The notes: generated by a model not told the origin, from the sequence alone. Positions 9,030-17,684 are shown, numbered from the stretch's first letter. The stretch is 64,000 nucleotides of DNA from Microcoleus sp. FACHB-831 (GCF_014695585.1 NZ_JACJON010000063.1:1-64000), one strand, 5' to 3'. Numbers and translations are program-made.

Positions 9030-9839
9030 CTAATTATGTACTGTGCCATCAGGCATAATTGCTCGCTGGAGTTTAGCCCCACTGAGATTAGCCTTGCTGA
9101 GGTTAGCCCCACTGAGATTAGTCCAACTGAGGTCAGCTCCGCTGAAATTAGCACTATCCACGTTAGCGTCGATAACGTTAGCGCCGATGAACTCAGCCCC
9201 ACTGAGATTAGCCTTGCTGAGGTTAGCCCCACTGAGATTAGTCCAACTGAGGTCAGCTCCGCTGAGATTAGCACTATCCAGGTTAGCCCCGATGAACTTA
9301 GCCTGGGTGAGGTTAGCCCCGATGAACTTAGCCTGGGTGAGGTTAGCCTGGGTGAGGTTAGCCCCGATGAACTTAGCCTGGGTGAGGTTAGCCTGGGTGA
9401 GGTTAGCCCCGATGAACTTAGCCTGGGTGAGATTAGCTCTACTGAGGTTAGCCTGGGTGAGGTTAGCGCCGCTGAGTTTAACTCCGCTCAGGTCTACATC
9501 TAAACCCTCTAGGTTCCGACAATGCGCCCTCCACTTATTCCAAATAGCTACACCCTTCTCAAGTAGCGCAAGTTGTTCCACCCTGGTACGAAATACTAAG
9601 CAGGCAATATCCCGCACCTGCTTTGCGCGATCGTCAAGTGCCTGAATTATTAACTCCAAGCCTGCATCTCCATATTTGACTGCCTCGTTCAGCGCCGCAA
9701 TCCGCTGCTCTACTGCGTTACTTGCGAACCGCTGCTTGACTCCAGGTAATCCTCCCAAAACTGCGCTACCTAATAGGGGGGAAATCTGACCGCCAAGTAC
9801 AGCGTCGGAATCTTTGGGCCGATCGGAATTTTCTGGCAT
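9030..9839 (-). CDS. Pentapeptide-repeat protein with HEAT-like N-terminus
   Basis: Protein of 269 residues. Residues 1-105 look alpha-helical and HEAT-like (RIAALNEAVKYGDAGLELII). From about 110 to the end there is an uninterrupted run of A(N/D)LXX pentapeptides, which should form a right-handed quadrilateral beta-helix. Many units are identical copies of LTQAKFIGAN, and a 40-residue block is present twice. No enzymatic domain is seen. The function is unknown; related cyanobacterial proteins are usually cytoplasmic or lumenal scaffolds. It is convergent with priA and shares the short N-terminal helical motif (WNKWR) before the repeats with the proteins at 60-62 kb. Confidence 0.85.
   Translation of the reverse strand: MPENSDRPKDSDAVLGGQISPLLGSAVLGGLPGVKQRFASNAVEQRIAALNEAVKYGDAGLELIIQALDDRAKQVRDIACLVFRTRVEQLALLEKGVAIWNKWRAHCRNLEGLDVDLSGVKLSGANLTQANLSRANLTQAKFIGANLTQANLTQAKFIGANLTQANLTQAKFIGANLTQAKFIGANLDSANLSGADLSWTNLSGANLSKANLSGAEFIGANVIDANVDSANFSGADLSWTNLSGANLSKANLSGAKLQRAIMPDGTVHN
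9069..9480. repeat. Nested coding tandem repeats (15, 30 and 120 bp)
   Basis: Minus-strand pentapeptide codons create 15-bp and 30-bp tandem repeats. In addition, the segment from about 9075 recurs with an exact 120-bp offset from about 9195, with only a few substitutions. 120 bp is 40 residues, or two full coils of a pentapeptide helix, so growth has been by whole-coil duplication. Confidence 0.85.
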
Positions 9840-9868
9840 GGGATTAATGCGATCGCATTAATTCTATT

Positions 9869-10438
9869 CTATTTTGCTAACAAGTCGGCTGCTACCAGTT
9901 GTTTTTGGATGGCTAAAACGGCGGCTTGAGTGCGATCGCGTATTTCCACTTTCTGCAATATTGCATGGACGTGTACTCTCACGGTCCCAGCAGTAATATG
10001 CAAAAGAACGCCAATTTCCTGATTAGTTTTACCAGCAGCAATTAATGCTAAAATTTCCTGTTGTCGCCTAGTGAGCGGATTTGCTAAAAGTGGCTTTGGC
10101 TTTGAAGCAGTTGATTGATTAGCGCCAAAAGCAGCGCGAATTTCTGCTGTTCCAGTTGCATCCCACCACAATGCTCCCGCAGCGACAGAACGCAGCGCCA
10201 ATACTAAAACAGATACTTCTATTCCTTTGAGACAGTACCCGTGTGCGCCTGCTTCAATTAGTCGCGATATCACTTTTTTTTCAGAATGAGACGTTAAAAC
10301 TAATATCGGTAAATTTGGCTATTCTTGCTTAAGCAGGCGACAAGCTTCCACACCGCCAACTCCAGGCAATCCCACATCTAAAAGCAGATTCTTTCCCGTT
10401 CTAGCTTTAGGGCCAATTGCCCAAACATTTAATATTGC
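9869..10438 (-). pseudogene. NarL/LuxR-type response regulator, interrupted by TAG and lacking its N-terminus
   Basis: Downstream of an in-frame TAG there is a clean open part of 134 residues (codons from 10273) that holds the end of a receiver domain (AGAHGYCLKG) and a LuxR helix-turn-helix (LTRRQQEILALIAAGKTNQE). Reading upstream in the same frame continues into receiver sequence, with the phospho-Asp region LLLDVGLPGVGGVEACRLLK, then the TAG, then PNLPILVLTSHS. Beyond about 10410 similarity fades and about 50 residues of the receiver are missing, so this is both truncated and stop-interrupted. Translation of the helix-turn-helix part alone from an internal ATG is possible but unsupported. 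Confidence 0.8.
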
Positions 10439-10453
10439 CAAGTGAGGTTAATT

Positions 10454-10660
10454 ATGAATGCAATGATTAGTTTTATCAAAAGTTTCGACGGATCGCTAGC
10501 TGGACAACTGATATTAACTGCATCGCAGAATAATAAATTTGGAGGTAGCTTGAATGTAAGCAATTTAATAGGTGATGGCCCAGCGATGTTACTGTGGGGT
10601 TTGCTGGGATTAATTCCTCTTTTGATGGTAGCTTTTTTGCTTTGGCGTCGGAACTTATAG
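10454..10660 (+). CDS. Small single-pass membrane protein, unknown function
   Basis: ORF of 68 residues with an ATG 7 bases after a GAGG ribosome binding site, which is the main support for it. Residues about 45-63 form a hydrophobic helix (MLLWGLLGLIPLLMVAFLLW) followed by RRNL, suggesting one membrane span with a cytoplasmic C-terminus. I do not recognise the family. Its stop codon (TAG) is in the same frame as the Usp-like ORF 9 bp downstream, so the two are separated by a single stop. It begins right at the broken end of the response-regulator pseudogene, which raises the possibility that this is a deletion-junction ORF. Confidence 0.5.
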   Translation: MNAMISFIKSFDGSLAGQLILTASQNNKFGGSLNVSNLIGDGPAMLLWGLLGLIPLLMVAFLLWRRNL

Positions 10661-10669
10661 GCTAATTTA

Positions 10670-11101
10670 GTGCAATTCATTGATAAAAATTTCCTGTTGT
10701 GCATTTCCACTTATCCCAACTCGCTACAACTATTGCGACGCGGGGCACGTCTTGCTGGCTACATGAATGCCCCCCTTTATGCGGTTTTTGTCGCCCACCC
10801 AGCGCGATTCCTTACCAAGGAAGAAAGCTTGCATATTGAAACTGCCCAAAAGCTGTGCGTGGAATTTGGGGGTGAATTTTTGCGTATCAAAAATTATAAT
10901 ATTGCTCAGGCGATCGCTGATGTAGCTAAAAAATACCACATCACCCAAATTGTTTTCGCTGAAAGCCAGCGAGCGCGCTGGAAACTCTTAGTGCGAGGCT
11001 CTTTAACTCAACAGTTAGTAAGCTTGCTCAAAAACATTGATTTGCACATTATTGGTAGTGAAAAGCTCACTTCTTCCAACCGCTTGCCACCCGAAGAGTA
11101 A
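10670..11101 (+). CDS. Universal stress protein domain of the KdpD type
   Basis: Protein of 143 residues starting at a GTG, made of one Usp-fold domain. The order LLCISTYPNSLQLLRRGARL, APLYAVFVAHP and LLVRGSLTQQL matches the Usp segment found in KdpD sensor proteins. In cyanobacteria KdpD is a short protein with an ATP-binding KdpD domain followed by such a Usp domain; here the KdpD domain is absent and no kdpABC genes are nearby. It may therefore be a stand-alone Usp or the remaining tail of a decayed gene. The start is uncertain, since an in-frame TAG sits just upstream and no clear ribosome binding site is seen. Confidence 0.65.
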   Translation: MQFIDKNFLLCISTYPNSLQLLRRGARLAGYMNAPLYAVFVAHPARFLTKEESLHIETAQKLCVEFGGEFLRIKNYNIAQAIADVAKKYHITQIVFAESQRARWKLLVRGSLTQQLVSLLKNIDLHIIGSEKLTSSNRLPPEE

Positions 11102-11131
11102 AACTTTCATTGCTATTTTTCTTCTTCACCC

Positions 11132-11159
11132 CGCGCACGGGACAAACGTCCCATGCGCG
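11132..11159. terminator. Strong hairpin after the Usp-like gene
   Basis: Twelve-bp arms (11132-11143 and 11148-11159; CGCGCACGGGAC pairs with GTCCCATGCGCG with one mismatch) close a 4-base loop. It lies 30 bp after the stop codon. No U-run follows directly, so it may act as a terminator or mRNA-stabilising hairpin. Confidence 0.55.
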
Positions 11160-11381
11160 TCAACCACTTACTTTTGGCAAGCATTTGGTTAGACAAATAC
11201 AATTACTATATTATGATGTTCTTTTGCACAACACAAGTAGTTTTACAAAGATTTACATAATATTTTTTGGGTAAAATTAGGATAGATTTACATACAACGT
11301 GTAAAGATAAAAAGGTTATTAGTTAATTAATAGAATAACCGTTCGCTGTTGATGTTTGACAGTCAACTAACACGCTAAAGA

Positions 11382-12611
11382 ATGACAAAAGTAATTGGTT
11401 TAATCAGCGGCACATCAGTAGATGGAATTGATGCCGCCTTAGTAGAAATATCTGGTACGGATGCGGATATAAAAGTAGATCTGCTGGCTGGAGAGACCTA
11501 CCCATATAACCCTGCCCTTCGAGAGAAAATCCTAGAAGTTTGCGAAGGTAAATGTGTTTCGATGGAGGAGTTTGCCTTCCTTGATGACGCGATCGCAGTT
11601 GCCTTTGCTAATGCCGCGATCGCCATTAACAGGGGCTATCCCCAAGCTGATTTAATAGGCTCTCACGGCCAAACTGTCTACCACCGACCTCCAAAAAAGG
11701 CATTGGGTACTGAGAGACGCAATAAATCGGCGTTGAGACAAGGACTGGAAATTACGAATTCCCAATCTCCAATTTTGGGCTACAGCCTTCAGATCGGGAG
11801 AGGTGCTTTGATTGCCCATCTCACAGGAATTGCTACTGTGAGTAACTTCCGAGTTGCTGATATTGTCGCTGGCGGTGAAGGCGCTCCCCTCGTATCTAAA
11901 GTAGACGCCTATTTGCTCAGTCATCCAACTGAGTCTCGTTGCATTCAAAACATTGGTGGTATCGGCAACGTGACTTATCTACCCGCACGGACGGGTAAAA
12001 ATTGGGATGAAGGCATCTGCGGTTGGGACACTGGCCCCGGTAATGCTCTGCTAGATTTGGCTGTAAAACAGATATCTGGCGGGACAAAAACCTACGACGA
12101 AGGCGGAGCGATCGCAGCCGGGGGAACTCCCTGCCTAGAGTTGGTAGAACAATGGCTGCGTCAAGAATACTTCCAGCAGTCGCCACCCAAATCCACAGGT
12201 AAAGAGCTATTTGGGCCGGGGTATTTACAGCAGTGCTTGACAGATGCACAAGGTTATCAACTTAGTCCGTCCGATCTCCTAGCGACATTAACGGAACTGA
12301 CGGTTGCTTCAATTGCCAGAGAGTACCGAACTTTTTTGCCAAAAATGCCAGACCGGGTTTTACTTTGTGGCGGTGGTAGCCGGAATGTATACTTAAAACA
12401 GCGGCTGGCTGCAACGCTTGCACCAGTGCCAGTTTTGACTACAGATGAAGAAGGGTTGAGCGCAGATTACAAAGAAGCGATCGCCTTTGCCATCTTGGGC
12501 TACTGGCGTCAATTGGGTATACCCGGAAATCTTCCCCAAGTCACCGGGGCACTCTCGGCAGTCCTGCTGGGAGAAATTCACCACTACATTCCCCCAGATG
12601 GCGTGTCTTGA
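11382..12611 (+). CDS. anmK: Anhydro-N-acetylmuramic acid kinase
   Basis: Cytoplasmic kinase of 409 residues that phosphorylates and opens 1,6-anhydro-MurNAc during recycling of cell-wall fragments. The N-terminal phosphate motif [12 protein letters not shown] (6-17), [11 protein letters not shown] (94-104), the segment [12 protein letters not shown], and the C-terminal LLCGGGSRN are all present. Residues about 105-131, between HRPP and the conserved [13 protein letters not shown], look like an insertion of about 27 residues relative to what I recall of the family. The gene stands alone behind an AT-rich 280-bp upstream region. Confidence 0.95.
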   Translation: MTKVIGLISGTSVDGIDAALVEISGTDADIKVDLLAGETYPYNPALREKILEVCEGKCVSMEEFAFLDDAIAVAFANAAIAINRGYPQADLIGSHGQTVYHRPPKKALGTERRNKSALRQGLEITNSQSPILGYSLQIGRGALIAHLTGIATVSNFRVADIVAGGEGAPLVSKVDAYLLSHPTESRCIQNIGGIGNVTYLPARTGKNWDEGICGWDTGPGNALLDLAVKQISGGTKTYDEGGAIAAGGTPCLELVEQWLRQEYFQQSPPKSTGKELFGPGYLQQCLTDAQGYQLSPSDLLATLTELTVASIAREYRTFLPKMPDRVLLCGGGSRNVYLKQRLAATLAPVPVLTTDEEGLSADYKEAIAFAILGYWRQLGIPGNLPQVTGALSAVLLGEIHHYIPPDGVS

Positions 12612-12913
12612 TTACCCCAGCAAGGCTATGGCAGTTGGGTTAGGGAATTAAGGGGAAAAAATATTGTATTAATATTAGTAATAAGTCAATTTGACAGTGA
12701 AAGGAATTTAAGGTTAAAGTACATATTAATTATGGTGGATAATCTTGAACCCCTTTCATTGACTTAATATACTTATACTTAATTTGCCGCCTTTCATGCT
12801 CATCTTGCAAGCTTAGTCATTAGCCTACCTGCTAATTGCTAATTGTTAATTGCGGTCATGGCGGTGTTCCAAATCCGGGGGCAAGGTGGACAATTGTGGC
12901 TCACACATTTTTA

Positions 12914-13354
12914 ATGGAGGCAGGACGCTGGACGCTCCAGGGGAATTGGCTGGAGCGGAATGAGATGCCCATTACTGTAAAGGGCAAAACTTTAGTGGCC
13001 TGGGGGAAAGAGAACTGGTACACGATGGTAATGAAGTTGAGCTTTCCCGGCAGCGATCGCTCTGAGATTTCATTTCAGTATCGAGGTCGTTTAGATGCTG
13101 GGGAACGCCAGTATACATTTGTACTACAGCACAGCGTATTAGGGCGTGTTGAAGGTGAGGGCTGGGTTGCGCCGCAAACGATAGTGCAAAGGTATTGGGT
13201 ACTGGGCGATCGCCAGCGACGCAGCGGCTTTGAAACCCTGCACAGGCTAGACAACAACACCTACTACCTCTCTTCCGGCATCATGGCAGGTCATTATTTA
13301 ACCAGCTCGATGGAGGCAACTCTGGAGCGTCAGCCAGAATCACATTATTCTTAA
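12914..13354 (+). CDS. Conserved cyanobacterial-type hypothetical protein
   Basis: Predicted soluble protein of 146 residues from ATG 12914 (frame open from 12836). It is rich in aromatic residues and alternating strands (GRWTLQGNWLERNEMPITV, ISFQYRGRLDAGERQYTFVL), suggesting a lipocalin-like or beta-barrel fold. No catalytic motif is seen and I cannot name a family. The ATG at 12914 is preferred because the residues before it look like translated intergenic DNA. The 224 bp between anmK and 12836 hold nothing else recognisable. Confidence 0.7.
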   Translation: MEAGRWTLQGNWLERNEMPITVKGKTLVAWGKENWYTMVMKLSFPGSDRSEISFQYRGRLDAGERQYTFVLQHSVLGRVEGEGWVAPQTIVQRYWVLGDRQRRSGFETLHRLDNNTYYLSSGIMAGHYLTSSMEATLERQPESHYS

Positions 13355-13717
13355 TCGTAGGTCGTCTTTATTTCGTGGCCAGAAACAGTGGTCGTGCTAT
13401 ACGTCAGGCTGAATTTGGGAGTTGTGCGGCAGAATGAAGAAATTCTTTATTCATCGTTTATCCTGCTTGCTGGATAAAGATCCCTACTCTCTACTCACAG
13501 ACGGAAAATTGGCCAGCATTGGTTTGGTGTGAGGTGGGCAAGGTTTAAATTTTAAACTTTAGTAGGGGGCTGCGGGGCATCCCTGCACGGGTTCGTGCGG
13601 CTAGGGGATGATTCTGGCAACTTCTTTCAATCCAAAAATCCAACTCTCATGCGGAGCAATGGGAACCCCATCAATAAATAGCTTCTACAACTGCTCCAAA
13701 GTATCGGAGTCTTCATC
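13355..13717. other. Intergenic region before the Ser/Thr kinase
   Basis: This gap of 363 bp has no convincing ORF, hairpin or repeat. It presumably carries the kinase promoter, but no confident -10/-35 pair is visible. Confidence 0.5.
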
Positions 13718-15253
13718 ATGACGACAGACCCCAACAATGGTCGCTTACTTGCCAATCGCTATCAACTCGTGGAGTTGGTAGGCAAAGGTGCAATGGGTCG
13801 GGTTTATCAAGCTAGGGATATGTTACTGGGAGGCGTTACCGTAGCAGTCAAGTTTCTCTCCCAGACACTTTTGAATAACAAAATGCGCGAGCGTTTTGAG
13901 CGAGAAGCTACCATCTGCGCCATACTCGGTGAAAAAAGCATTCACATCGTCCGAGTCAGGGACTATGGCGTGGACGAAAACGAAGTCCCCTTCTACGTCA
14001 TGGAATTCCTCAAAGGGGAAAGTCTCAGCGATGTCATCAAGCCGCGCTCCCTGTCCATATCGCGATTTTTGAGTATCGTTCGCCAAATTTGTTTGGGGCT
14101 GGAGTGCGCTCACCAAGGGATTCTTATTGAGGGCGTACTTTGCCCAATTATTCATAGGGATATTAAGCCGAGCAATATTCTGGTTCTGCAAGACCACTCG
14201 TTCGGCGAGTTGGTCAAAATTCTCGACTTTGGAATTGCCAAACTTCTACAGTCCGACAGTTCTGGAACCAATTCGTTTATGGGCACTCTCGCCTATTGTT
14301 CGCCCGAACAAATGGAGGGGAGGGAACTAGACAACCGTTCTGACTTATACAGTCTGGGCGTGATGATGTTTGAAATGCTGACTGGTGAGATGCCTATCCT
14401 GGCAGAAACTCACTCGTTCGGTGCGTGGTACAAAGCCCATCACTTTACACCCCCTAAAACCTTTGAGTCGGTTAACCCGAACCTGAAATTGCCGCATGTG
14501 TTAGAAAATTTGGTGATGCGCTGTCTGGCAAAAGCAGCAAGCGATCGCCCCCAAAGCGCTAGTGAGGTACTGCAAGCCTTAGCGCCCTTAGAGCAGCGCT
14601 TTGGTCACGCCCGACAACTTGGTCAACGCATAGAGGAAAGGCTCTCCAAGCTGCCTGCGATCGCGATCGCGCAACCACAAGCTGCCCCCTCTGCCGATCA
14701 AGTGTGTCGGCTTACTTCCTGGCCGAAAGACAAACCCCACGCCGAAATCGTATTTCCCCATCTAATTCGTACCAGCAGGGAAGTTTTAGCAACCTTGTGG
14801 GTTATGCTGCACAAGCACGAGATTGAGAATCGCTCAATTACTACCCGCTACAACCAGTTTCTGTTTTTGATGTCTCCTCATCCAATGGTGCTGTGGATTA
14901 CCGCGCTGCACAATCGTGAAATAGGCCCTCGCTGGCTGCCTTGCTACCTAGACCTCAAGACGCCTCTGGGTCAGGAAATGGCTCGACTGATGGGAGAATC
15001 TGGATGCTATCGTCTGTTGTTCTTTGCATTGGAAGAACCCCATTACTGTGCCAACGTGATGACTTCAACCATTGCACCTGCCCAACGTAAAATGCTGCAA
15101 GATTGGGCTAATACGAGCCAGACGCTGGTATCAGCTGCCCAACCGCAAATGAGTAAAACTCTGCTTAAGCAGGAGTTCGATAAACTCAAACCCAAGATTC
15201 TTATGAAGTTAGAAGCCATTCACACGGATTCTACCTCCGATATCTCAGGCTAG
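13718..15253 (+). CDS. Serine/threonine protein kinase with unique C-terminal domain
   Basis: Hanks-type kinase of 511 residues. The kinase domain is at about 14-290: glycine loop VGKGAMGRVY (21-30), catalytic Lys45 (AVKFL), HRDIKPSN (146-153, catalytic Asp148), DFGIAK (Asp170), activation segment GTLAYCSPEQM. All key residues are present, so it should be active. Unlike many bacterial kinases it has no membrane span. Residues about 330-500 form a second domain (LMSPHPMVLWITALHNREIG, LMGESGCYRLLFFALEEPHY) that I do not recognise, perhaps for target or ligand binding. It is transcribed alone. Confidence 0.93.
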   Translation: MTTDPNNGRLLANRYQLVELVGKGAMGRVYQARDMLLGGVTVAVKFLSQTLLNNKMRERFEREATICAILGEKSIHIVRVRDYGVDENEVPFYVMEFLKGESLSDVIKPRSLSISRFLSIVRQICLGLECAHQGILIEGVLCPIIHRDIKPSNILVLQDHSFGELVKILDFGIAKLLQSDSSGTNSFMGTLAYCSPEQMEGRELDNRSDLYSLGVMMFEMLTGEMPILAETHSFGAWYKAHHFTPPKTFESVNPNLKLPHVLENLVMRCLAKAASDRPQSASEVLQALAPLEQRFGHARQLGQRIEERLSKLPAIAIAQPQAAPSADQVCRLTSWPKDKPHAEIVFPHLIRTSREVLATLWVMLHKHEIENRSITTRYNQFLFLMSPHPMVLWITALHNREIGPRWLPCYLDLKTPLGQEMARLMGESGCYRLLFFALEEPHYCANVMTSTIAPAQRKMLQDWANTSQTLVSAAQPQMSKTLLKQEFDKLKPKILMKLEAIHTDSTSDISG

Positions 15254-15761
15254 AGCAATTTTGTAGTGAATTGCGGACTAAAATCTAAAATCTGTGGGGT
15301 GGGAAAAATTGTAGCTGCGGCTCTTCTTAGCGTAGCAAATAGCGATCGCGCCAATATCCAAGGAGAATTCACTCTCCATATAATTAAAGCCTGTAGTTCC
15401 GGCTGCTGCTCTATTACCTTACTTGCCACAGAAGGGATCGGCAAGTTGCTTGCAAACAGCTTGGAGCAAATTTTGAGCGACGTTAATCTGTCCTTGGCTC
15501 TTTCGCGACTTGTCTCATAGAATATCTGTCGCTTATCAAGAAACTTGAACTATTTAATTAATTGAAAAATATCATCCTTCAGTTTTGCCCCTGAAATAGG
15601 CGGCGCAACTAACGCGCAAAACATAACAAAAAAAAGGCAGTTCAAAAAGGCAGTTCATTGGAATCGCCGTATTTTTAAGTTGACGCCCCAGCATCCCCAG
15701 CTCCTTTCCTCGGTGGAACAAAGCAAGAGACGGAGGTCGCCGACCCGCGATACCCATGCTA
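15254..15761. other. Gap between Ser/Thr kinase and nblA
   Basis: These 508 bp contain weak frames on both strands (15266-15520 plus, 15250-15444 minus) without ribosome binding sites or family features, and one HIP1 site. I see no gene here. Confidence 0.5.
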
Positions 15762-15956
15762 TTAGTATCCAGCTCCAGGCTCTAAGCCCCATTGGTGCTT
15801 GAGAAGATGCTTATAGGTAGCTTCGCGCATAACCATTTGCTCATACAGCTTCACCAAGAAGTCTTGGGCTTGTTCGCGGCTCATGTTTTGAACCTGCGTT
15901 TCAAAAGAGCGGATGCTGAATTGTTGTTCCAGAGATAGTTCAATAGGTTGACTCAT
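15762..15956 (-). CDS. nblA: Phycobilisome degradation protein NblA
   Basis: Small helical protein of 64 residues, the normal NblA length. The sequence MSQPIELSLEQQFSIRSFET, the QVQNMS segment and LVKLYEQMVMREATYKHLLK are typical of NblA. NblA binds phycobiliproteins and the ClpC chaperone to start phycobilisome breakdown when nitrogen or sulfur is short. It is monocistronic with a long upstream region, fitting nutrient-controlled transcription. I found no perfect GTA-N8-TAC NtcA site within about 300 bp upstream, so direct NtcA control is not shown. Confidence 0.96.
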   Translation of the reverse strand: MSQPIELSLEQQFSIRSFETQVQNMSREQAQDFLVKLYEQMVMREATYKHLLKHQWGLEPGAGY

Positions 15957-16138
15957 GGCTAACTCCGAGGTTTAAAAAATTAGAGTTTGTTTTTGGAAGG
16001 TATTATCAGCCCAGACAGGCTAGAGCTTTAAGGCCTTCACCGTTCTGTCTTTTCCCTTGTTATTAAGAAAGATAACAAGTATTTGACAAACTGCCCATCC
16101 GTCTAGGTAGGTACTTCCCTTAAATCCAAAGATGGAAA

Positions 16139-16170
16139 ATCATCCTCATATGTTTCCATTAGAGGATGAT
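16139..16170. promoter_or_regulatory. Stem-loop in the nblA upstream region
   Basis: Perfect 9-bp arms ATCATCCTC (16139-16147) and GAGGATGAT (16162-16170) enclose a 14-base loop, about 185 bp upstream of nblA. On the plus strand the downstream sequence is GGTATTTTTAT. It may be a 5' leader structure, a protein site, or a terminator of an unseen plus-strand RNA. The rest of the 15957-16313 gap is AT-rich with no gene seen. Confidence 0.45.
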
Positions 16171-16313
16171 GGTATTTTTATCAAGTTTTCAGCAGCTAAA
16201 TTGCTCAAAATGAACAAATAGCTGAGTATATGTACTTAAGGTAGCTGCCTATAGAGGAAGACACCGATAGGGGGGCAGCAAAGAATTCTCACCTATTACC
16301 TATTCCCCATTAG

Positions 16314-16685
16314 CTATGCCTTTTTAAAAATCACCAAGATGACGCCAGCGACAATCAGGCCCAAACCAATATAGCGAGTAATAGGAATGACTTCTTTAAA
16401 AACGAACAAGCCCACTAAAAGTGCAAAAACGTAGGAGAGGGCGATCGCGGGGCCAGCAACGCTGAGATCCACGCGCGTAAGCACCAATATGTAAAAAACT
16501 GCACCCAAACCATAGCAAGTAAGCCCAGCCAAAAGTTCTGGTGTCTTCACGATATTCAAAACAAGGCTGACTGCATTGCTGGCATTGACTGCTCCCAGCT
16601 TATTTGCCCCGGACTTCAGAAAAAATTGCCCCGCAACACTAGCTAGGAGCGAAATGAGGAATAATCCCAACTCTTTTGGAGTCAC
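16314..16685 (-). CDS. Small EamA/DMT-superfamily membrane transporter
   Basis: Integral membrane protein of 123 residues with four predicted spans (about 6-22, 38-62, 66-90, 96-121). Only half of a ten-helix EamA permease is present, so it should act as a dimer, as in the small multidrug resistance or 4-TM DMT families. Features such as GQFFLKSGANKLG and PAIALSYVFALLVGLFVFKE are typical. The substrate is unknown. It lies between nblA (same strand, about 360 bp away) and a divergent TerB-domain gene. Confidence 0.85.
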   Translation of the reverse strand: MTPKELGLFLISLLASVAGQFFLKSGANKLGAVNASNAVSLVLNIVKTPELLAGLTCYGLGAVFYILVLTRVDLSVAGPAIALSYVFALLVGLFVFKEVIPITRYIGLGLIVAGVILVIFKKA

Positions 16686-16796
16686 AGCAACATCCTGGCA
16701 TGATTAGTTCAGTCTCCTAGTTTACGCCAGATTTAGCCAAGCCAGAGTTAGGATTAACTCAGAAATTTCCTCCCTAGATTACATTCAGATATCCTA

Positions 16797-17495
16797 ATGA
16801 CGAAAGCTATTCAATCAAACTACACCAGCGAGCAAGTTGCGGCTTGGCTGCGTGGCTTACTTGCAATTGCGTGGGCAGATGGCGACTTTGATGCCGAAGA
16901 ACAGAATTTAATTGCTGCGCTGACGACTGATGAACTGGCTCCTGCCATCAATTTTTGTTCCATAGAACCAATTACCCCCAAGGAATTGGCAGATGCTTTG
17001 GGTAATGACGCTAATATCACAGAAAATTTCTTGCGTACCGCGGTAATGGTAGCTGTTGCAGATGGCATATATTCCTTTAGTGAAGATAAATTGTTGCGGC
17101 AGTTTTTTCAGGCTCTGGGACACAAACCGAAGGCGTTAGAGGCGCTGCGGCATACTATGCACCATCCTCCGGAAAGTGAGGGTGGAGGCGAAAAAACAGC
17201 CCAGTTGAATCGTGAGCAATCATCTGCTTTACCACACCCAGATGTGCTGCGACCAGTGCGGGTATGGCTAGACGATCTAAATGTTGACGACCCCCAGGTG
17301 GCGCGATTTTTGTGCAAAATGATTCCCGCGCAGTGCCCGTTTGAGCGAGATATTAAGTTATTCGGCCACAAGGTTGTACACATTCCACCCCTGTGCAAGC
17401 TCAATCCCCTCTACGATCAGTTAGTAGGTCTACGCTTCCGTGCTTTGTCTTATCTGGCAGATGATTGCAAGGAAGATGTATCGAACTATTACTAA
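16797..17495 (+). CDS. TerB-like domain plus Mo-nitro_C domain protein
   Basis: Two-domain protein of 232 residues. Residues about 10-125 are helical and TerB-like, with acidic repeats WADGDFDAEEQNL and VADGIYSFSEDKL suited to metal binding. Residues about 145-232 match the cyanobacterial Mo-dependent nitrogenase C-terminal family (CKMIPAQCPFERDIKLFGHK, IPPLCKLNPLYDQLVGLRFR). Despite the family name it is not a nitrogenase subunit, and the real function is unknown. It is followed by obgE on the same strand after a gap of about 190 bp that includes GGGCATG heptamer repeats near 17500. Confidence 0.85.
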   Translation: MTKAIQSNYTSEQVAAWLRGLLAIAWADGDFDAEEQNLIAALTTDELAPAINFCSIEPITPKELADALGNDANITENFLRTAVMVAVADGIYSFSEDKLLRQFFQALGHKPKALEALRHTMHHPPESEGGGEKTAQLNREQSSALPHPDVLRPVRVWLDDLNVDDPQVARFLCKMIPAQCPFERDIKLFGHKVVHIPPLCKLNPLYDQLVGLRFRALSYLADDCKEDVSNYY

Positions 17496-17684
17496 TGGGG
17501 CATGGGGCATGGAGCAGGGGGATTGAGTTCTTAGCTTCGTTTTTTGAGTTTAATCTCGCACTCTCCCAGTGGGAAGAGGCGAACTTATTGGCGTTGAGAC
17601 AATATTCTTCCAATCTCCCCTTCTCGCCGGAGTCCGGAGCCCGGACTCCCATGCCCAATTAGAAATTAACAATTAACAAAAATT

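Noticed and set aside
9069-9480. Tandem repeats resembling a CRISPR array
   Set aside because: The repeats are coding pentapeptides with no unique spacers of constant length, and no cas genes are near.
9018-9645. Long plus-strand frames across the pentapeptide gene
   Set aside because: They are antisense shadows of the periodic repeats; the minus-strand frame has the A(N/D)LXX pattern and a normal N-terminal domain.
15266-15520. Plus-strand 84-codon ORF after the Ser/Thr kinase
   Set aside because: No ribosome binding site or family features; an equally weak minus-strand frame overlaps it.
15957-16313. NtcA-binding site upstream of nblA
   Set aside because: No perfect GTA-N8-TAC was found; short GTA/TAC words near 16227 have wrong spacing.
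16797-17495. Nitrogenase subunit
   Set aside because: Only the Mo-nitro_C family name suggests it; no NifD/NifK cluster-binding residues or nif genes are present.
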